Notes under the pieces: model-generated
What the model saw: only the letters and a program-made list of their open reading frames with translations
Database searches by the model: none
Told to the model about the DNA's origin: nothing
Program-made: the position numbers and the translations under genes
DNA from: Plecoglossus altivelis
Taxonomy: Eukaryota; Chordata; Actinopteri; Osmeriformes; Plecoglossidae
Direction: 5' to 3'
Assembly: GCA_036571765.1 (NCBI GenBank)
Contig: BROE01000023.1
Span: 4,423,490-4,487,489, forward strand
DNA length: 64,000 nt
Part shown: positions 49,331 through 63,100 of the stretch, in pieces
Layout of the letters: the number at the start of each line of letters is the position of its first letter
Position numbering within the stretch: position 1 is the first letter of the stretch

Positions 49331-49591
49331 TTAAAACCCTCATGCTCTCTTTGGGGGTCAGAATGACCCGAAACTACCTACAATGAAACATTTAGATTAC
49401 ATGTGCTTGATTGAACTCAGACAAAACTAAATCTTCCTGATTCATATGCAGCATGGCTGCATATTTCAGTGCCCAACAGGGAACAGAGTAAAAATGTAAT
49501 TAACCAGCTTCATTTCAGAGTTGATGGTGGGGCCTTTTTGACCCTTAGAACAGGGTGAGTTGCAGAATATGAAGAGAGCACGAGGGGTTAA
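49331..49591. mobile_element. piggyBac-type MITE flanked by TTAA
   Basis: TTAA at 49331-49334 and 49588-49591 bracket inverted ends: CCCTCATGCTCTCTT on the left and AAGAGAGCACGAGGGG on the right. Inside the left end comes GGGGGTCAGAATGACCC and towards the right GACCCTT. TTAA duplications with CCCT ends and a GGTCA-AATGACC motif are typical of nonautonomous piggyBac elements common in teleosts. No coding capacity. Confidence 0.8.
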
Positions 49592-50526
49592 TAATCTACA
49601 TTATTGATGTTCAGATGGCCCATAAGGTTGTTCGTTTGTGCCATCAGGTGTCTTCACTCACAGTAATTGATGGATTGGCTTCTGTTGTCCCCCTTTCTTT
49701 ATGTAGTAAACTGTTTTTGTGAATACGATTTCCTGTCGCAAACAGTTTGGGGCTTTTCACTCATTTCATACGGTACGAAAATGTTTAAGTTTGACGTCCA
49801 CAGACAACCTAGTGTACAAATGGCATTTAGATGTTAAAGATTGGATTTCCGTGGCAGGTGTCTAAAATAATATGTATCGATTGACCTATTGATTTCTCAT
49901 TATCTCGTTGTATTTGAAAAAAAGAAAGTAGAAATCCAATTACGAAACTTAAGCCTAATCCTGTGAAATGTATTGACTTTGTGGTTCAAAATCAATACAG
50001 ACTTTGGTTTGTAAGCCTATGACTTTTCTTTCTTCAAGCCTACAGTAAAGAATGGGCCATTCATTCGTTGTCTAATTGAGCTGTTTTTATCAAGGGACCA
50101 AGATGCATGACATTTTAACTACAGATGATGATGGTTTGAATGAGCCTTGTGAAACTTTCTTGATCTCAAGTTTCAGATTCATCTTGATTCTGAAGATACG
50201 GTTTACTTTTGTGTTCTTGATTCCAAACGGAGGTGTTTGCACCTGTTTCCTGGCAAGTGCTCATGTGACTGAAATAGGGAGTCATATAGGTGTTGCTAAT
50301 AATGCAGAACTTAAGGTTTTATTTATTCAGAAAGACTTTTTGAATGCCATATGGTCTCTAAATTCCAGTGGTTTGAAGCCAGTAATGTTTGTCTACCCAC
50401 GGTCCAAGTGGGCAGCCCAGCTGCCATTGAAGCAGCAAAGTGAAGAGGCTTGGAATGAGGCAGGACAGAAAAGGTCTTTTCAGCTGATTTAAATATTCCT
50501 CAGAATCATCAAATGTCAACTGCTTA

Positions 50527-50543
50527 GGGGGGGGGGGGGGGGG
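50527..50543. repeat. 17-G homopolymer
   Basis: Uninterrupted run of 17 G, a candidate intramolecular quadruplex and a likely site of sequencing error. Confidence 0.85.
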
Positions 50544-51470
50544 ACAAAGCCTGCATTGTTTTACTAATTTGAACAATAGGTTTATTTCGCCGTGGGATTT
50601 TCTGAAATAATTGATTTAAAAGAGAAAAAACAGTTGTTCTTACCATGGAACCTTATTGTGATTGTGATTTTAGTGGTTACATGGGTGTGATGCAACATTT
50701 TGAATTGAATCTGTATCTAATACAGATTATACAGACAATATATTATTGTATCTAATAAGGTATCTGATTAGTCAACTCTTTCAGATGTGGTCCATCAACA
50801 GTCAAATATATCATCGGTGCATATCTTTTTATTTAATTGTTCTTATTTAGTTTTTAGTTAGGCTTGCATTACATTTATATACACATTACATTTACATATA
50901 AATGCCAGGATTTTTCAAAACTATTTTGCCACCAAAATAGTAAAAATCTCAAAGGTCAGATTTAAAGATTCAGGTCACAATCGCACATTTGTGACCATCT
51001 GCTGCCTGCTGTAGATCAATCCGGCTTGGCAGTTCTGATTATAAATTATATATAAGATGTAAACTGGGGAGTTCAGGTAAAGGTTAAATGTATAATCCAA
51101 TTTAGATTAAACACACAAAAGGTGTCCAATCACATTTAAGTAGTGTTAAGAAATGTTTATTTCACCTTCATTATTTAGTCTGCAGTTTAAAATATGCCCT
51201 TATCAAAGTAACAGCTGAAAATTGTATTGGAAAACTTTATGGTGCCACACTTATTGTTTTGTTCTGAACTGTATTTATGTTTTATGGAAAATGAATGGGG
51301 AACATTTGGGGGCCAAGTTGCAAGTGATAACAAATTCCAGCCAGCAGTGTTCACAAAGAAGCTAGCTTCTACTCCCACTGGCTCACTCTGGGGCTTTACA
51401 AGAGAATGATGCTCCTGTTCTCAATGGTTTCATCTGCTGTTTAAAAAATTAATCCACACTGAGGGTTTTT

Positions 51471-51517
51471 TGTGCGTGCGTGTATGTGCGTGTGTGCGTG
51501 CGCGCGTGCGTGTGTGA
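51471..51517. repeat. GTGCG-rich microsatellite
   Basis: Mixed TG/CG alternating purine-pyrimidine tract with potential to form Z-DNA. Confidence 0.8.
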
Positions 51518-53489
51518 ACCAGCAGAGACAAGGGCAGGGGGTGTATGAGGGATGCAGATCATGATTCCAATCTCAGCAGAGCATTTCAGGCAACAAGGGT
51601 ACAGTATGTTGTAGTCTTCAAGTTTCTGTTTTTCTTTTGTACTATCCAACTATTAGCTGGTGTGAAGAGCGGTGTGGCACCCCGGATGTTGCCTTGATTC
51701 CGTGTCGTCTTTCGTTCCAGTCTGTGTCAAATGAAGATGACAGACAGTGTGATGGCTGGGAATCCAACAGAGAACTCCATAAAGTGGCAATTATGTTATG
51801 ATATGGCAGCCAGGACTTGGTGGATGGTAAGTGTTGTTTTGTTTGACCTTCTTCTTTGCCTATGTGATACCTCTGTGTACTTCATCTGTTTTATCAAGTT
51901 CAAGTCTGTCCAAAATGATACTTGTTTCTAAAAGTTTATTTTGGGTCTGGTTTATATTAAGAAGTTGCTTTGAGTCATCACTGTGTGACTGTGTTCCACT
52001 TTGACTAATTTGAATCAGTGTGTACTTGCATCAGCATGTATTTTACCACTCAGTGTATTAATATCATGCTATGATAATATATGATCTATGCAGGTAAAAA
52101 TATTAATAGTATAGTTTGTTTTTAATAATTTACAACTACTTTAATATGTATAGGCTTTATTTTTTGATACATGTATACTTTTCAGTCATGGTATCTGTAG
52201 TATGCATTAAATTAGAAAAATTAAACGCTATATGAATGACAATGCTTTATGAACCAGATAATAGGTGTGGAAAGGTGTGGGTTCCTGACAGCAGACTAGA
52301 CTCAGATGTGGTGGATAAACAGATAGTTCTCTGGACTCTGACCTTATTAGTCTTCATTGAACCCAAACATGCTGTAATTTAAGCAAGATGTAACAGGCTG
52401 ACACTTAAAAGATTGTGGCTGCCACTGTCCCAAAATGCAATTTACACTTGCACACTTCTTTTTTTGCCCCACACCAGTCAAAAAAGGCCCCATTACAAGG
52501 TTCTGATCTGAATCTAGACCAATAGCTTCAGACAATTTAAATGGCTTCCTTGCTGTTAAATTCAGTGCTTCAGATTGTCAAAGAAATCAGCAAAAAACAA
52601 AAAAACAAAACAAGAAATAGATCTGTGCAGGCAGTCACAGACAGGCATTAAATCTGAAATAAGAAATAACGCATCTATATTCATAATTACACTGGCGTCA
52701 CCTACTGGACTGTTGAAGTAAAGCCGTCAAAACTGCGACCTGACCAGCTGACCTGTGCTAGACTCCTACACATTAAATGGTATCCAACATGCATATTTTG
52801 TTATGATACTATAACAAAAAATGTTTGTATTCTATTATTTATTGCAAAATATGTTCACACTTTCTCCCTCCAACAGCCTACAGGCCTTCAATGTGACCTT
52901 TAAACATTACCTAACCCCACTATTAACCAGTCTTAGTGTTTTTCGGTGTATGCGCGTAGGCCTACTCAGTACCACAAGATGGCACTACATATAAAGTAAC
53001 TATTAAAATTAGTGGGGCAACACAGGAAGCTGAGACTGTAGAGTTGAGAACAATGCAAATATTGCATATTAGAGATGTATTCATGCCATATTATAAGTCA
53101 AACTTTCGTAGTTTTGACAAAAATATAAAGACAAATGCATTACATAAAACATGTTTGTCATGGTATAGGTGTTATATTATAAAATATCAACAATTAATGT
53201 TTTAAATTATGATTCTTGAGTCAAAATTGTGACAGTAACTGAGGATGCTCCAAAATCTTTTAAAATTTTATATATATGGAAAACTAGATTTCCTTGCATT
53301 GTGTTTTCTGTTACAAATGTAATGATTTGGATGAATTCATGTTTAAAAGCCATGCTATATCTAACAATCTTCTTCGATTTGCTTAACAAGCATAGAATAC
53401 AGGGTACAATTCAAGTAAATAGAAGCCATAAACTGTGACAGACCAGCGGAAGTGAAGGGCCAGTGTAATCCTGAGGCCGCCACGGTCCT

Positions 53490-53657
53490 GGCCAATCAGA
53501 TTCGAGAATGTGAGGACAAGAGGGAAGCTCTCTTTGGTGCTGCGAGGTGCACAGACAGGCAGTCAGGCAGCGAAAGTGAAGGCGGAGACCTACCCTGATC
53601 CGAAACTCAGCCTCTTCTGGATCACGTTCAACTTGACAAACCCAAACCAATCCAAAA
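53490..53657 (+). promoter_or_regulatory. Possible upstream promoter and noncoding exon of nfib
   Basis: A patch less AT-rich than its surroundings has GGCCAATCAG (CCAAT box) at about 53489-53498. About 160 bp later comes a good donor, CAAAA|GTAAGA, at 53657/53658. Start codons are lacking in the likely leader. It lies 2 kb upstream of the first nfib coding exon, on the same strand. This is inference without transcript support. Confidence 0.25.
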
Positions 53658-55140
53658 GTAAGATTTGAAGAGGAAGAAAGATTTTTTTTAACGAGGAGCT
53701 TAAGGTGCTTGATTTTACCGCCTTTCGCCCAAGAATTTTCTTCCGGTGTTGATTTTTTTTTTGCAAGCACTACGAGAAAAGGCACTGAAAAGCACAAAGT
53801 TGAACGTGAGAAATGTGAAGCTACCAGCTTGTTTCAACCAGGTTCAACCAGGTTCCAGGACCCCCCTTTTTATCCATGCAATACAGTGCGATGGTACGTG
53901 AACTCGGAAAATTCTTGCTATGGTGTTTTACATTATCAGTGCCTCTTCCTAGTATTAACCCACTCACTACTTGGTTGAGTGGGAATAGAAGAGCCAATGT
54001 TAGAAGAGTTGTAGTTCATTTTGTCGAGGCGGATCAGCCAAACTTAGCCTACATGTTTATAACATTCACTGATACTGGTTGGAGAAATATGCTCTACATG
54101 TAATTTTGTTTCCAAACATAAAATAGTTGCGTTGATTTACCCTGACCCCCAAATAAATAAATGTCCATAACAAAGCCTAAAATTTTAATTATTTTGCTCT
54201 AAATTATTTTACAGGGCGGCAATGCTGTCAGTTCAAATCAGTCCCTTTAAAAAGTGAGTTTAAACTATAATGGCCTAGCCAAAAAGAACTGATAGGCTAC
54301 AACGTTTTGACACTAGTTGTGACAAGTAGCAACATTTTTTATCTAGTTGTGCAGAATGAACCGGTCGAACTGTACTGTAATGCAGGCCTGTCAACACGCT
54401 CGGTAATTTTTCCGATCTCATAGGACTACCAACACTACCGAAACAGTTGTATTGTTTTTTTGAATTTGTGAATATTGCCCTAATTTAAGTAGACTAGAAT
54501 AATAATAACAACAACAACAATGAGGAAGATAATAACAATAATGATAATACATGTTTACATAAACACTAACATAGGCTTTAGGCTAACTATCGCCTAATGG
54601 GCCTAATCAAAATGCCCGCAAACGTGGAGTAATGCCAGTGAGAGTCCAAAATGTGCAATTGACATGCCACCAGTGTTCCTTATTTCATGACAGTGTCGAG
54701 CGTAGGCTATAAGAGAACCTAATTATAAGTCCTTGGTTACCTCGCCTGTTCGATCTTTGCGCAGCGTAACACCCTGGTCTAGCAAATGTCACCATGATTT
54801 GTTACTGTTATTTTTTCACTTTTATTGTGACCAAAATAGTTAATTTAAAGGTTTGATAACTGTCAATAAAACGGAATTGACCATAGAAGTTAAAAGATTA
54901 TGAAATAATTGTAGTCTGACAAGTTGTATGCTACGCCGCATTCCATTATATAATCATAATTCGATGTTATTGACACGGTTGATCACACAATAATAGCCTT
55001 ACGGTCGTTCTGAGAATCAGCGAGATAGATAGCTTAGGCTACTTGAAGCAGTGACTTCGGATAAGTCCTGAAGTTAATGTGTGAGGGAATTTCGCTTTCC
55101 ATTTCTTTTCGAATGGGGCGCTGGTCCAAAGTCTTCCTCT

Positions 55141-55146
55141 TATAAA
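55141..55146 (+). promoter_or_regulatory. Candidate TATA box of nfib
   Basis: TATAAA within CCTCTTATAAAATCTC, about 560 nt before the start codon and followed by a purine-rich leader. NFI genes have long leaders, so the distance fits, but initiation is not proven. Confidence 0.3.
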
Positions 55147-55169
55147 ATCTCAGCCTAGCCTATGTCTGA

Positions 55170-55706
55170 AAACAGCAAGAGAGAGAAGGGGAAGAAATTG
55201 TTATAATGCTGCTTTAAAAGGGAGACGAGGCGGTGGGATGGATATGGAATGCGTTTGTTGGAGGAGGAGGAGGAGTGTGACTAAGTAATTACGTGAGGAA
55301 AAACCCTTGGATCAGATTTGGTTGAATCGCGGACAGTGAAGGTGTACGGATATTTTAAGTTTGCGAAACGATACAGTGATTCGGAATTTCTGATGTCTTT
55401 ATAAATAAGCTCTCTGAAACAAAATGGGAAAAAGCGCAAGGATCTTTCATCCACCGGCTTCATCAATTATACAGAAATAGAGGAATTTAAAGTGCCTATT
55501 TGTGAAGTCCTGCCTTATCATTTCAACCAAGAACTAGCAGATGGCAAGCTTTGGATCAACACAATTATATTGATGTTCTTTGGAAATCCTTAACAGACTA
55601 TCCATATTCATTGCATGATGTATACCGAGCTTGAAAAAATGCTGCGATAAAGTGATATACACTCAGAGGAATCAATTGAAGTACCTAATCTGTGTTCAGT
55701 TGGTTT
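55170..55706 (+). other. nfib: nfib 5' leader (extent approximate)
   Basis: Long leader upstream of the start codon: a GGAGGAGGAGGAGG purine run near 55259-55274, then GC-neutral sequence such as TTGAATCGCGGACAGTGAAG. It has no good acceptor close to the start, so the leader and first coding exon probably form one exon. The 5' limit is inferred from the TATA-like site. Confidence 0.4.
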
Positions 55707-57930
55707 ATGATGTACTCTCCAATCTGTCTCACTCAGGTATATACTTTATTTTATTAACAGTTTATTGTTTCATTATCATGCTGAAGTAGGTTGTCCTGTA
55801 AAGTAATCTATTGCATTGCATTTTCCCGTCGACTTGCAGGCTTCAACATGGCTTGACTTGGCTTATACTTGGTTGGCTAGTAATAAAAGTGTTGAAGAGT
55901 AGAGTCGTGATATGCATGCGTCCTGTCTTCCTAGTTTGCAAGTTGCTTACGCGAATCTAAATCATTTATCGAAAATATATGGTCACGTTGCAGCAAACGA
56001 TAGATGAGTCTTGTGCACAAATTGTCCTTACTAAAGATTTCAGTGTAGCCCAATTAAATGATGCTGTGCGTATGTTTGCGTAAAGTTGTCGGTCTTGATC
56101 ATTTGCTGCAATGTAAAACATGGACTTGTGAAAATAAGGAGTACAACCGAATAACTTTACATACTATTCAAAAGAAACCCAATTTATTGATTCTTTTTTC
56201 AATAATTTTTCCATTTTGAGATTTAAGACTAGAGCTTTTTGCGCTACTTTCACTGAATGGAGATGAAAACAATGATAAGGTTGATTATATGGTTGGACAG
56301 AGTAGATGGCTGTGTGGCTGAGTCAGTTTTGCTGTTTATATTTTACTTGGCAAAAAGTGAGTGAGTGACTGAAATGTGGTTTAGTTTTTAGGTGTACTTC
56401 AGAGGATTGTGTATTTTATGGCCTCAAGTGAAGTGCACTACAGCCACTTTCTAACTAATTTCTTAGAGGAAGTTAACAATCCTTTGCTTTCCTTGTTTTT
56501 GACTTGTTGTATTGTTACCTTGGTAATGTATGATGGTATATTATGAATTTGTAGGCACGTTAGTTAATCAAATAATACAATGTATAAAACGATTCTGCAT
56601 AATCCAGTTTAGTCTCTTTTGCCATTTTTTATATAATGTTCTGTTCAGTTGCTTTATCAAAATTGTATTTCATATAGAGGGGGAAAGGAATGGGTTTGCC
56701 ATCACAATATTTACATTAGCTTGTGGTCTGAATGACTCTTATATTGTGGCATAGCCTTTCAGATAACATACAAATATCACTCCGAAAAAATCCACAGCAG
56801 TTAAGCCTTTGCTGATACTCTGTGTTTGCTTTTTAGTTTTTTTTCCGGGTTAAATAGCAGTGTTCACTACCAATACAGCATGATAATGGTATTGGATATT
56901 TGTGGTTTGTCCTAATCTAAAAAGAAAATGAGGATAATGAGACCACTAATGTTAAACTTTTGTTAAAGTTCATTATATCCTATGATTCATAAATAAATTG
57001 ATTCCACATTTAAACACGCTGATAGATCAAACTCAGTTTTACACAATTCATTTGAAGCAAAGCAAGTTAAAAATAATTGTGAATAATGAAATTGAAATAG
57101 TGATGTAATTGTAGTAATGCAAGAATAGCCATTTTTTAATGTTTTAGTAAAATTCTATATTGCTCTGTGCCACAATGACATTCTTTCGATTCATTAATGA
57201 GAATTGCAATTCTCCAAATATCATAATTCAAACGTAGTTGGGATTGTCAAGAATACAATTCTGGGTTGTATATTCATTAGCAACTATTGTGGCTTTTAAC
57301 ATTTTATTTAAATTAGCATCGCACCATTCATATTTGCCTTTTCACACAGTGACTCAGCAGGTATGCAAACTCAGTCTTGATCCTGTGCAAACACATGTCG
57401 TTGAATTCAGACGGAATTTTCTACTCCTAAAGAAAAATTGAGCGTAACATTAGTAGGCAGTTAGTCTCTGCTAGTGTTTCCAGTTTTTCATTCTCTTTTT
57501 TAGTCTCCTTACATTATACATCTTTTGACTACACTCCAGTCCCCTTCAAAGTGCTTTCCTGCAGAAAAGGTCAAGATCCTGTTGGAATGTGGATCGCTTG
57601 GTAGGAGCAACACAGACTCCTTCTGCCACCTCAGTGGTACTATTCCTAATACTCTGGAAATGAGAAAAGTCCCCTACTCGCATCTGTGTGTTTTTTGGCT
57701 GCTCTTGTGCTGTAACCCGACATATAAAGTGTTTTTGTGATACAGTTGTCTAAAATGGTGAAGCAGATGTTGGTAATGATTTCTTTGGCATCAACAAAAC
57801 TATCAAAAATATACTTTAACCTTTGCAATGCCGCCTATTTGAGGAAATTGTAGTTGGGTTTATTTGTTGCATTTTGTCGTACGTTTGTGTTTAAATATAT
57901 TTTTATATATATATATGTGTATATATATAC

Positions 57931-57969
<39 letters not shown>

Positions 57970-58665
57970 CTTCTGACATGAATTCGATTTGACAGTTTGG
58001 TTGGGCTGTTTTCTGCTGATCAGAAGGATGATCTGATCTTTGAAATGATGCTTTCCAAGGTTCACTCTATTCATTAAATTAATGTGACTTTTCTTTTTCC
58101 CTCTCCTTCTCTCTCTCGCTGTCTTAACTACAGGATGAATTTCATCCCTTCATTGAGGCACTTCTTCCTCATGTCCGTGCAATTGCCTACACATGGTTCA
58201 ACCTTCAGGCCCGGAAACGCAAGTACTTCAAGAAGCACGAGAAGCGAATGTCCAAGGACGAAGAGCGTGCGGTCAAAGACGAGCTCTTGAGCGAGAAGCC
58301 TGAAGTCAAGCAGAAATGGGCGTCCAGGCTGCTGGCAAAACTCCGCAAAGACATCCGTCAGGAGTATCGTGAAGACTTTGTGCTCAGCGTGACGGGGAAG
58401 AAACACCCGTGCTGTGTCCTCTCCAACCCAGACCAGAAGGGGAAGATCCGCAGGATCGATTGTCTGAGGCAGGCGGACAAGGTGTGGCGTCTGGACCTGG
58501 TCATGGTCATACTTTTCAAAGGCATCCCTTTGGAAAGTACTGACGGGGAGCGCCTCGTCAAGTCGCCACATTGCACCAACCCAGCACTTTGCGTCCAGCC
58601 GCATCACATAACAGTGTCAGTCAAAGAGCTGGACTTGTTTCTAGCATACTATGTCCAGGACCAAG
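55707..58665 (+). CDS. nfib: nfib, nuclear factor I/B, 5' part (first two coding exons)
   Basis: CTF/NF-I transcription factor that binds the palindrome TTGGC(N5)GCCAA and controls lung, brain and stem-cell differentiation. Exon 55707-55736 encodes MMYSPICLTQ and ends at GTATAT. Exon 58134-58665 is 532 nt, the size known for the DNA-binding exon of vertebrate NFI genes. It encodes DEFHPFIEALLPHVRAIAYT and continues through ARKRKYFKKHEKRMSKDEER, KKHPCCVLSNPDQKGKIRRI and FLAYYVQDQ. The residues ICLTQ and HITVSVKELDLFLAYY favour NFIB over NFIA, NFIC and NFIX. The exon ends in phase 1 (CAA G|GTAGGT), so the open frame beyond it is intronic. The remaining exons are past the end of the window. Confidence 0.95.
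57893..57968. repeat. (TA)n microsatellite in nfib intron
   Basis: Long TA repeat interrupted by GTG and CGTG, in the 2.4-kb intron between the two nfib coding exons. Confidence 0.95.
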
Positions 58666-61600
58666 GTAGGTTTGGCTCAGTCTGTTGATTTTTATGTTGG
58701 CAAGGTCAAAAGGAACACATCTGCTGACCTTTTTGGCAGTCATGTGGGAGACTGGGGATCTGTGTGTTATATTGTTATTCATGTCCACACTCCTAAGCGG
58801 AGGCCAAATATTCCCCCCGCCCCCAAAAATGTATGACCAATAAACATATAAATCTATAAATAATATATATGTATATATAATAAGTTACGTAAAAACACAG
58901 TTGCAAGGAGTTGGTCTAATCAGCAATGAGTGGTCTGCATGGATGCTGGTTGTTCTCAGAAAGTGACTCTTAGCTCAGATAGGGGCTAAAAGATTAATAA
59001 TAATAACAAAGTTACTTAACTATAAGATATAAGGATTGACCAACCAATATTTAAAATAGATGTACATTTTAATTGAGTAGAATGAAAACTATGTAGATGA
59101 TGTAGCTGCAAAGGACACCAGACATACATTTACATTATTAACTGACAAATTATATGCTGACAGATTCTGCAATTAACATAAAAAACAAAAGTACACTTAA
59201 ATATTTTTGACCTAAATAACATTTGAATGCATTCATCGGTACACACCATATCATGAATGTAAAATTGTCAGGCGCCATTGTCAGATGTATAGTGCATATT
59301 CCTTTTTATCTAAATGTTGGTTCTAAAACGGTCCATTAGTTATGAGACTATCCCTGTGCCACTTTTGAAAGAATCCGTCTGGTCCTAGATAATGTTTTCA
59401 TTCGTGCGTGTTTATCTAGTTTTTGTCGCCATTAGTTTTTCCACTGCGCTTTTTATTTAATATCTTTTTTATTTTAAGGTCACCTGAAGTTTCATTAACA
59501 CCACATGCCATAGAATCTACCAGACATATTGTTTTTGGAGACGAAAAATACTATACTGTCGCTTGCTCATTAACATCAATCTCACAGTGCCTATTTTGTG
59601 TTTAAGAAGTGCCAGGGAAAGCAGAAGGCATAGTCTGGAGACAATAATGGTTGCCATTGGCACCGTGGTTGGCATCAGACGCTCTTTTGTGTCTTTTGTA
59701 GGAGACCGCTGATTCTCAACATTGCATCTGCTATGCTATACTGTTCGGTGCCAGCCAGCACGGATCTCAAATGTCACCTACTTTGATAATGTGAACAATA
59801 CCATTTCTCACAATACACACTATATTTATTTAGTCATAAAGAATTCTCTGGAAATACAGAACGTACATCATTTGTTCTTTTCTAAAATATGGATTATCTT
59901 AGATTCCTGTAAAATGATTGAAAGACTCAAATTAATTTTTAAAATGTTTCCCTGAATTTGGAAATTCATTATGGAATGTGTTTTTGGAGCTGACCTATAT
60001 TTCAAACTTTTGAAAAGAAATGTGAGATTTTTCAGTCGAAACTTTGGCAGACAATCCAACAGAACGTAGGACTGGTACGGCGAGGAGGGACATCGTGTTG
60101 TTGTGGTGCAAAGGTGGATATTATTTTCCATCCAGTTACCAGGCAGTGCCCATCTAGACGATGCAGACATATTGTGGGAGTTTTGCAGCATGGCGCCATT
60201 TTGTTTTGCATCATGCCAGGAGAGGCAGGGAAATCGCCAGTAATGGCTGTTAGAGGTTTGGAGGTTGGCATCAAACCCTCTTTGTCTGCTTGCAGCATGC
60301 CTTTGATTCGTTGGTTGGCATCCGCAATGCAGTGGACACGTTGGAAAGTTTTTGACTGGCAGAATGGAAGCTGCTGCCTTTGTTCTGTGGCAACTGAACG
60401 AAACAAACAAACAAACAATCAAACACAAAGAAACAACCAAACTGCCACAATTGCATCAGAATCCGGTGTCTTTGTTAATGGTCACCAAGTGTCCTGTGTC
60501 CTACCGCACACAAGCAACGTCTTCGTTATTGTTTGACGACAGCACACCTATGGAATCATCTGTAGTTTTCATTCACAACTATTTATAATGTATAATATAG
60601 GCTTGTCGGTCTTGGTCACTTTGTTCGGCTGGGCAAAGCGAACCATAGTACTGGTGGATGCCCCGATGAATGAGCACTGGGAAGTGGGAAGCGAGGTACT
60701 GGCAGATATTATGCCCAAGTGTTGGTCCTTTTCTAAAGGACTTTTGTTTTGGATGTATTGTGGCATTCTGCTGTTCACTTATGCTGTTAGCTGGTGGATT
60801 TTTATTTATTTATTCCCCCCCATTTAGTACTTTATTATTAATTTGTATCCATCTTCAATCAGTCTTTATTATTTAGTGCACCTATTTATGTATTTGATTT
60901 ATTCACTGCGTCATTCTTTTTTTGCTTTTTAAAAAACTTTTTTTAAACATTACATAAACCAATGACAGACAAGTATTTTTAAAATGAGGTAAGCTCAGGA
61001 GTCATGTGTTAAGTTGCGTTTCATGTTGTTCAGTTGCTTCAAGTTACCACAGCCATAAAACACGAGGAAAATGTCTTCCCCTAAACCTACCGCACTTTGT
61101 TGTTTATGTAAATGAATGATCCCTAAAATGCTCTGTCATGTTAAAGAGCTCTGTTTTACGATCCCCAGCCTTGTCTCCTGAACCTAGGGTCACAACCTCT
61201 GTAAAGGGATGTGTCAAGGTGTTAAATTGAGCTAAACAGATTTAACCAAACACTAGGTTTTAGGAGAGATGGAGGAAATGTTTTCTTTTGAGCCGGCCGC
61301 TACCTATAAGCCCTCTTGTTGACCCTTATAGGAGTCAAACTGCCTTGTCTCATGACGGCCATTTTTCACCCTGCCTAATGCGAACTGCTCGTGGTTCAGT
61401 GAGTGTAGTGGTGAGAGAAATACATTCAATGCGACAAACATAATTCCAGTTGGAAAACACAAAACCCACCAACCGGCCAGCAGACATCCAAACCCAGCAG
61501 CGGTCTAAGGTGATGGCCTGTGTCAGCTAAGTGTCTTTATGATAATGATAATGTGGTGAAGTGGCCCTGCAGCCAGTGCAGCCACGCTGTGTGGGGCGGG

Positions 61601-62997
61601 TTAGCCCTCATTTTCCGGAACATTGCACTTGAGGTGTAGTCAGGGTCAAGAGAGGGTGACCTTCGGGCAACAGAGGAGGTCTGTGCCTAAACACAGTGTC
61701 TGCCTTCTCCTTGCATCCCCCCCATCCCCTCCTCCAGGCCGGCCCATCCGACTCGCTACCCATCATCCCTTTCTCCCACCTGCTCTCCCTCGACCGAAAC
61801 TCCCCTGAGATGCGCTGTGTGTGCTTCTTCATCAGTATGCAACCAGGCCTGCGGTGCACGCTGCCTCGCTCTGTGCCAGCCCAAACCCATCCCACAGATT
61901 CTTACCCTTTAATCCATTTACAACCCGCTAGCAGGTCTACTGCTCACCCACGTTATTGATTTCCTCTTCCCAGGAAATGGCCCAACCCCTTCCTCCCTGG
62001 CCACCCTGAACCCTCCTGAATGACTTGTTCTTCTTTCATCCCTTTAAAAAAAATAAATCACTTTCCTTCTCTGAGCTTGTTTTCAAGCTCCCTGTTTTTA
62101 GCTTCCTGCCCTCTCTCTGAAGGCAGCCTTGGGGCTCTGCTACCAGGTCAGCCGGTCAGTGTAAACCTGTCCTTATCAGCAGGGTTTCCCTCAGTTCAGT
62201 ACCTGAGGCTGGAACAGGCTGTGTTGCTTCTGTTGCCCTCTTTTGTGTGCCCTGTACACACATCTCTATGGAAACGGGGTAACCCAGTGCCGACAACGCT
62301 GTAGAATTCCAGAGCATAAGCGCTGCACTATGCAGCACTTTAGAGAGGCCTTTCACCTACTATATTTGGCCAGGTTACCATTTGGTCTGGGTGTTGAACT
62401 TGTGTATTTAAGATTAGGTAATACAATTGTGGGCTAAGGGTTAGAGCTAGGGTCAAGTTTATCCCGACCAGAAGAACTAACACAACAAAAAGCACATTTA
62501 TTGGGGATCAAAACACAAAATCTACGTATTGGATTAGGTCAGCATCATTCAAATGTTGATGTCAATGTGAAATATTTTACTACTCTAACTACTTTCATTT
62601 TAGTGAGGCAAAGTATTTGCTTTTAGGGTCTGAAAAAGATTTCTTAACAGGGTTTGAATGTGTTTGCTTTAGTTCAGTCTACACATACTGTTTTAGAAGG
62701 ACATCCAGAGCTAAGTGGGTCTCTCAGGTCTTGGGAGAACTCCTGAATGTGCTCCCCTAGAGACCACTTGACAGGAGGCTTAGCGCCTCACACTCTTCCC
62801 AGCTAGCCCCCTGTCCACCAGACCTCCAAAATGAAGACAAATGGGTACATTCCCCCAATGTCCCACACCACACACTGTACCTCACTGTCCTTATGTTCAA
62901 CGACCTTCATTGAACTTCCCTATCCAACGGCTGCTGTCTCTACAGCTGTCCTCCACCAGCCAGACAGCCTACTGGACAGGCCCTACTTACACTTTCA

Positions 62998-63017
62998 GCC
63001 AGCCAGCCAGCCAGCCA
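62998..63017. repeat. CCAG tandem repeat
   Basis: About five CCAG units (AGCCAGCCAGCCAGCCAGCC) in the nfib intron. Confidence 0.8.
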
Positions 63018-63100
63018 ACCTACTAGACTGGACCTACTCACTCTAGCCAGCTGTGTGCGGCTGCGTCTATGGAGTCTAGCCAGAGAGGGGGAAGTGGGAC

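Larger units (their letters stand above)
46251..55100. other. Intergenic region between zdhhc21 and nfib
   Basis: About 9 kb of AT-rich DNA. It holds an AT palindromic repeat (47386-47508), a diverged hAT-like MITE (49028-49244), a piggyBac-type MITE (49335-49587), a 17-G run (50527-50543), a GTGCG repeat (51471-51517) and a less AT-rich patch at 53440-53870. The open frames are short and without recognisable domains. Confidence 0.6.

Noticed and set aside
53411..53797. 128-codon reverse frame upstream of nfib
   Set aside because: No recognisable motif; the region reads better as promoter or leader DNA on the other strand.
58128..58607. 159-codon reverse-strand frame opposite the nfib DNA-binding exon
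   Set aside because: It is the shadow of a strongly conserved exon with good splice sites on the plus strand.
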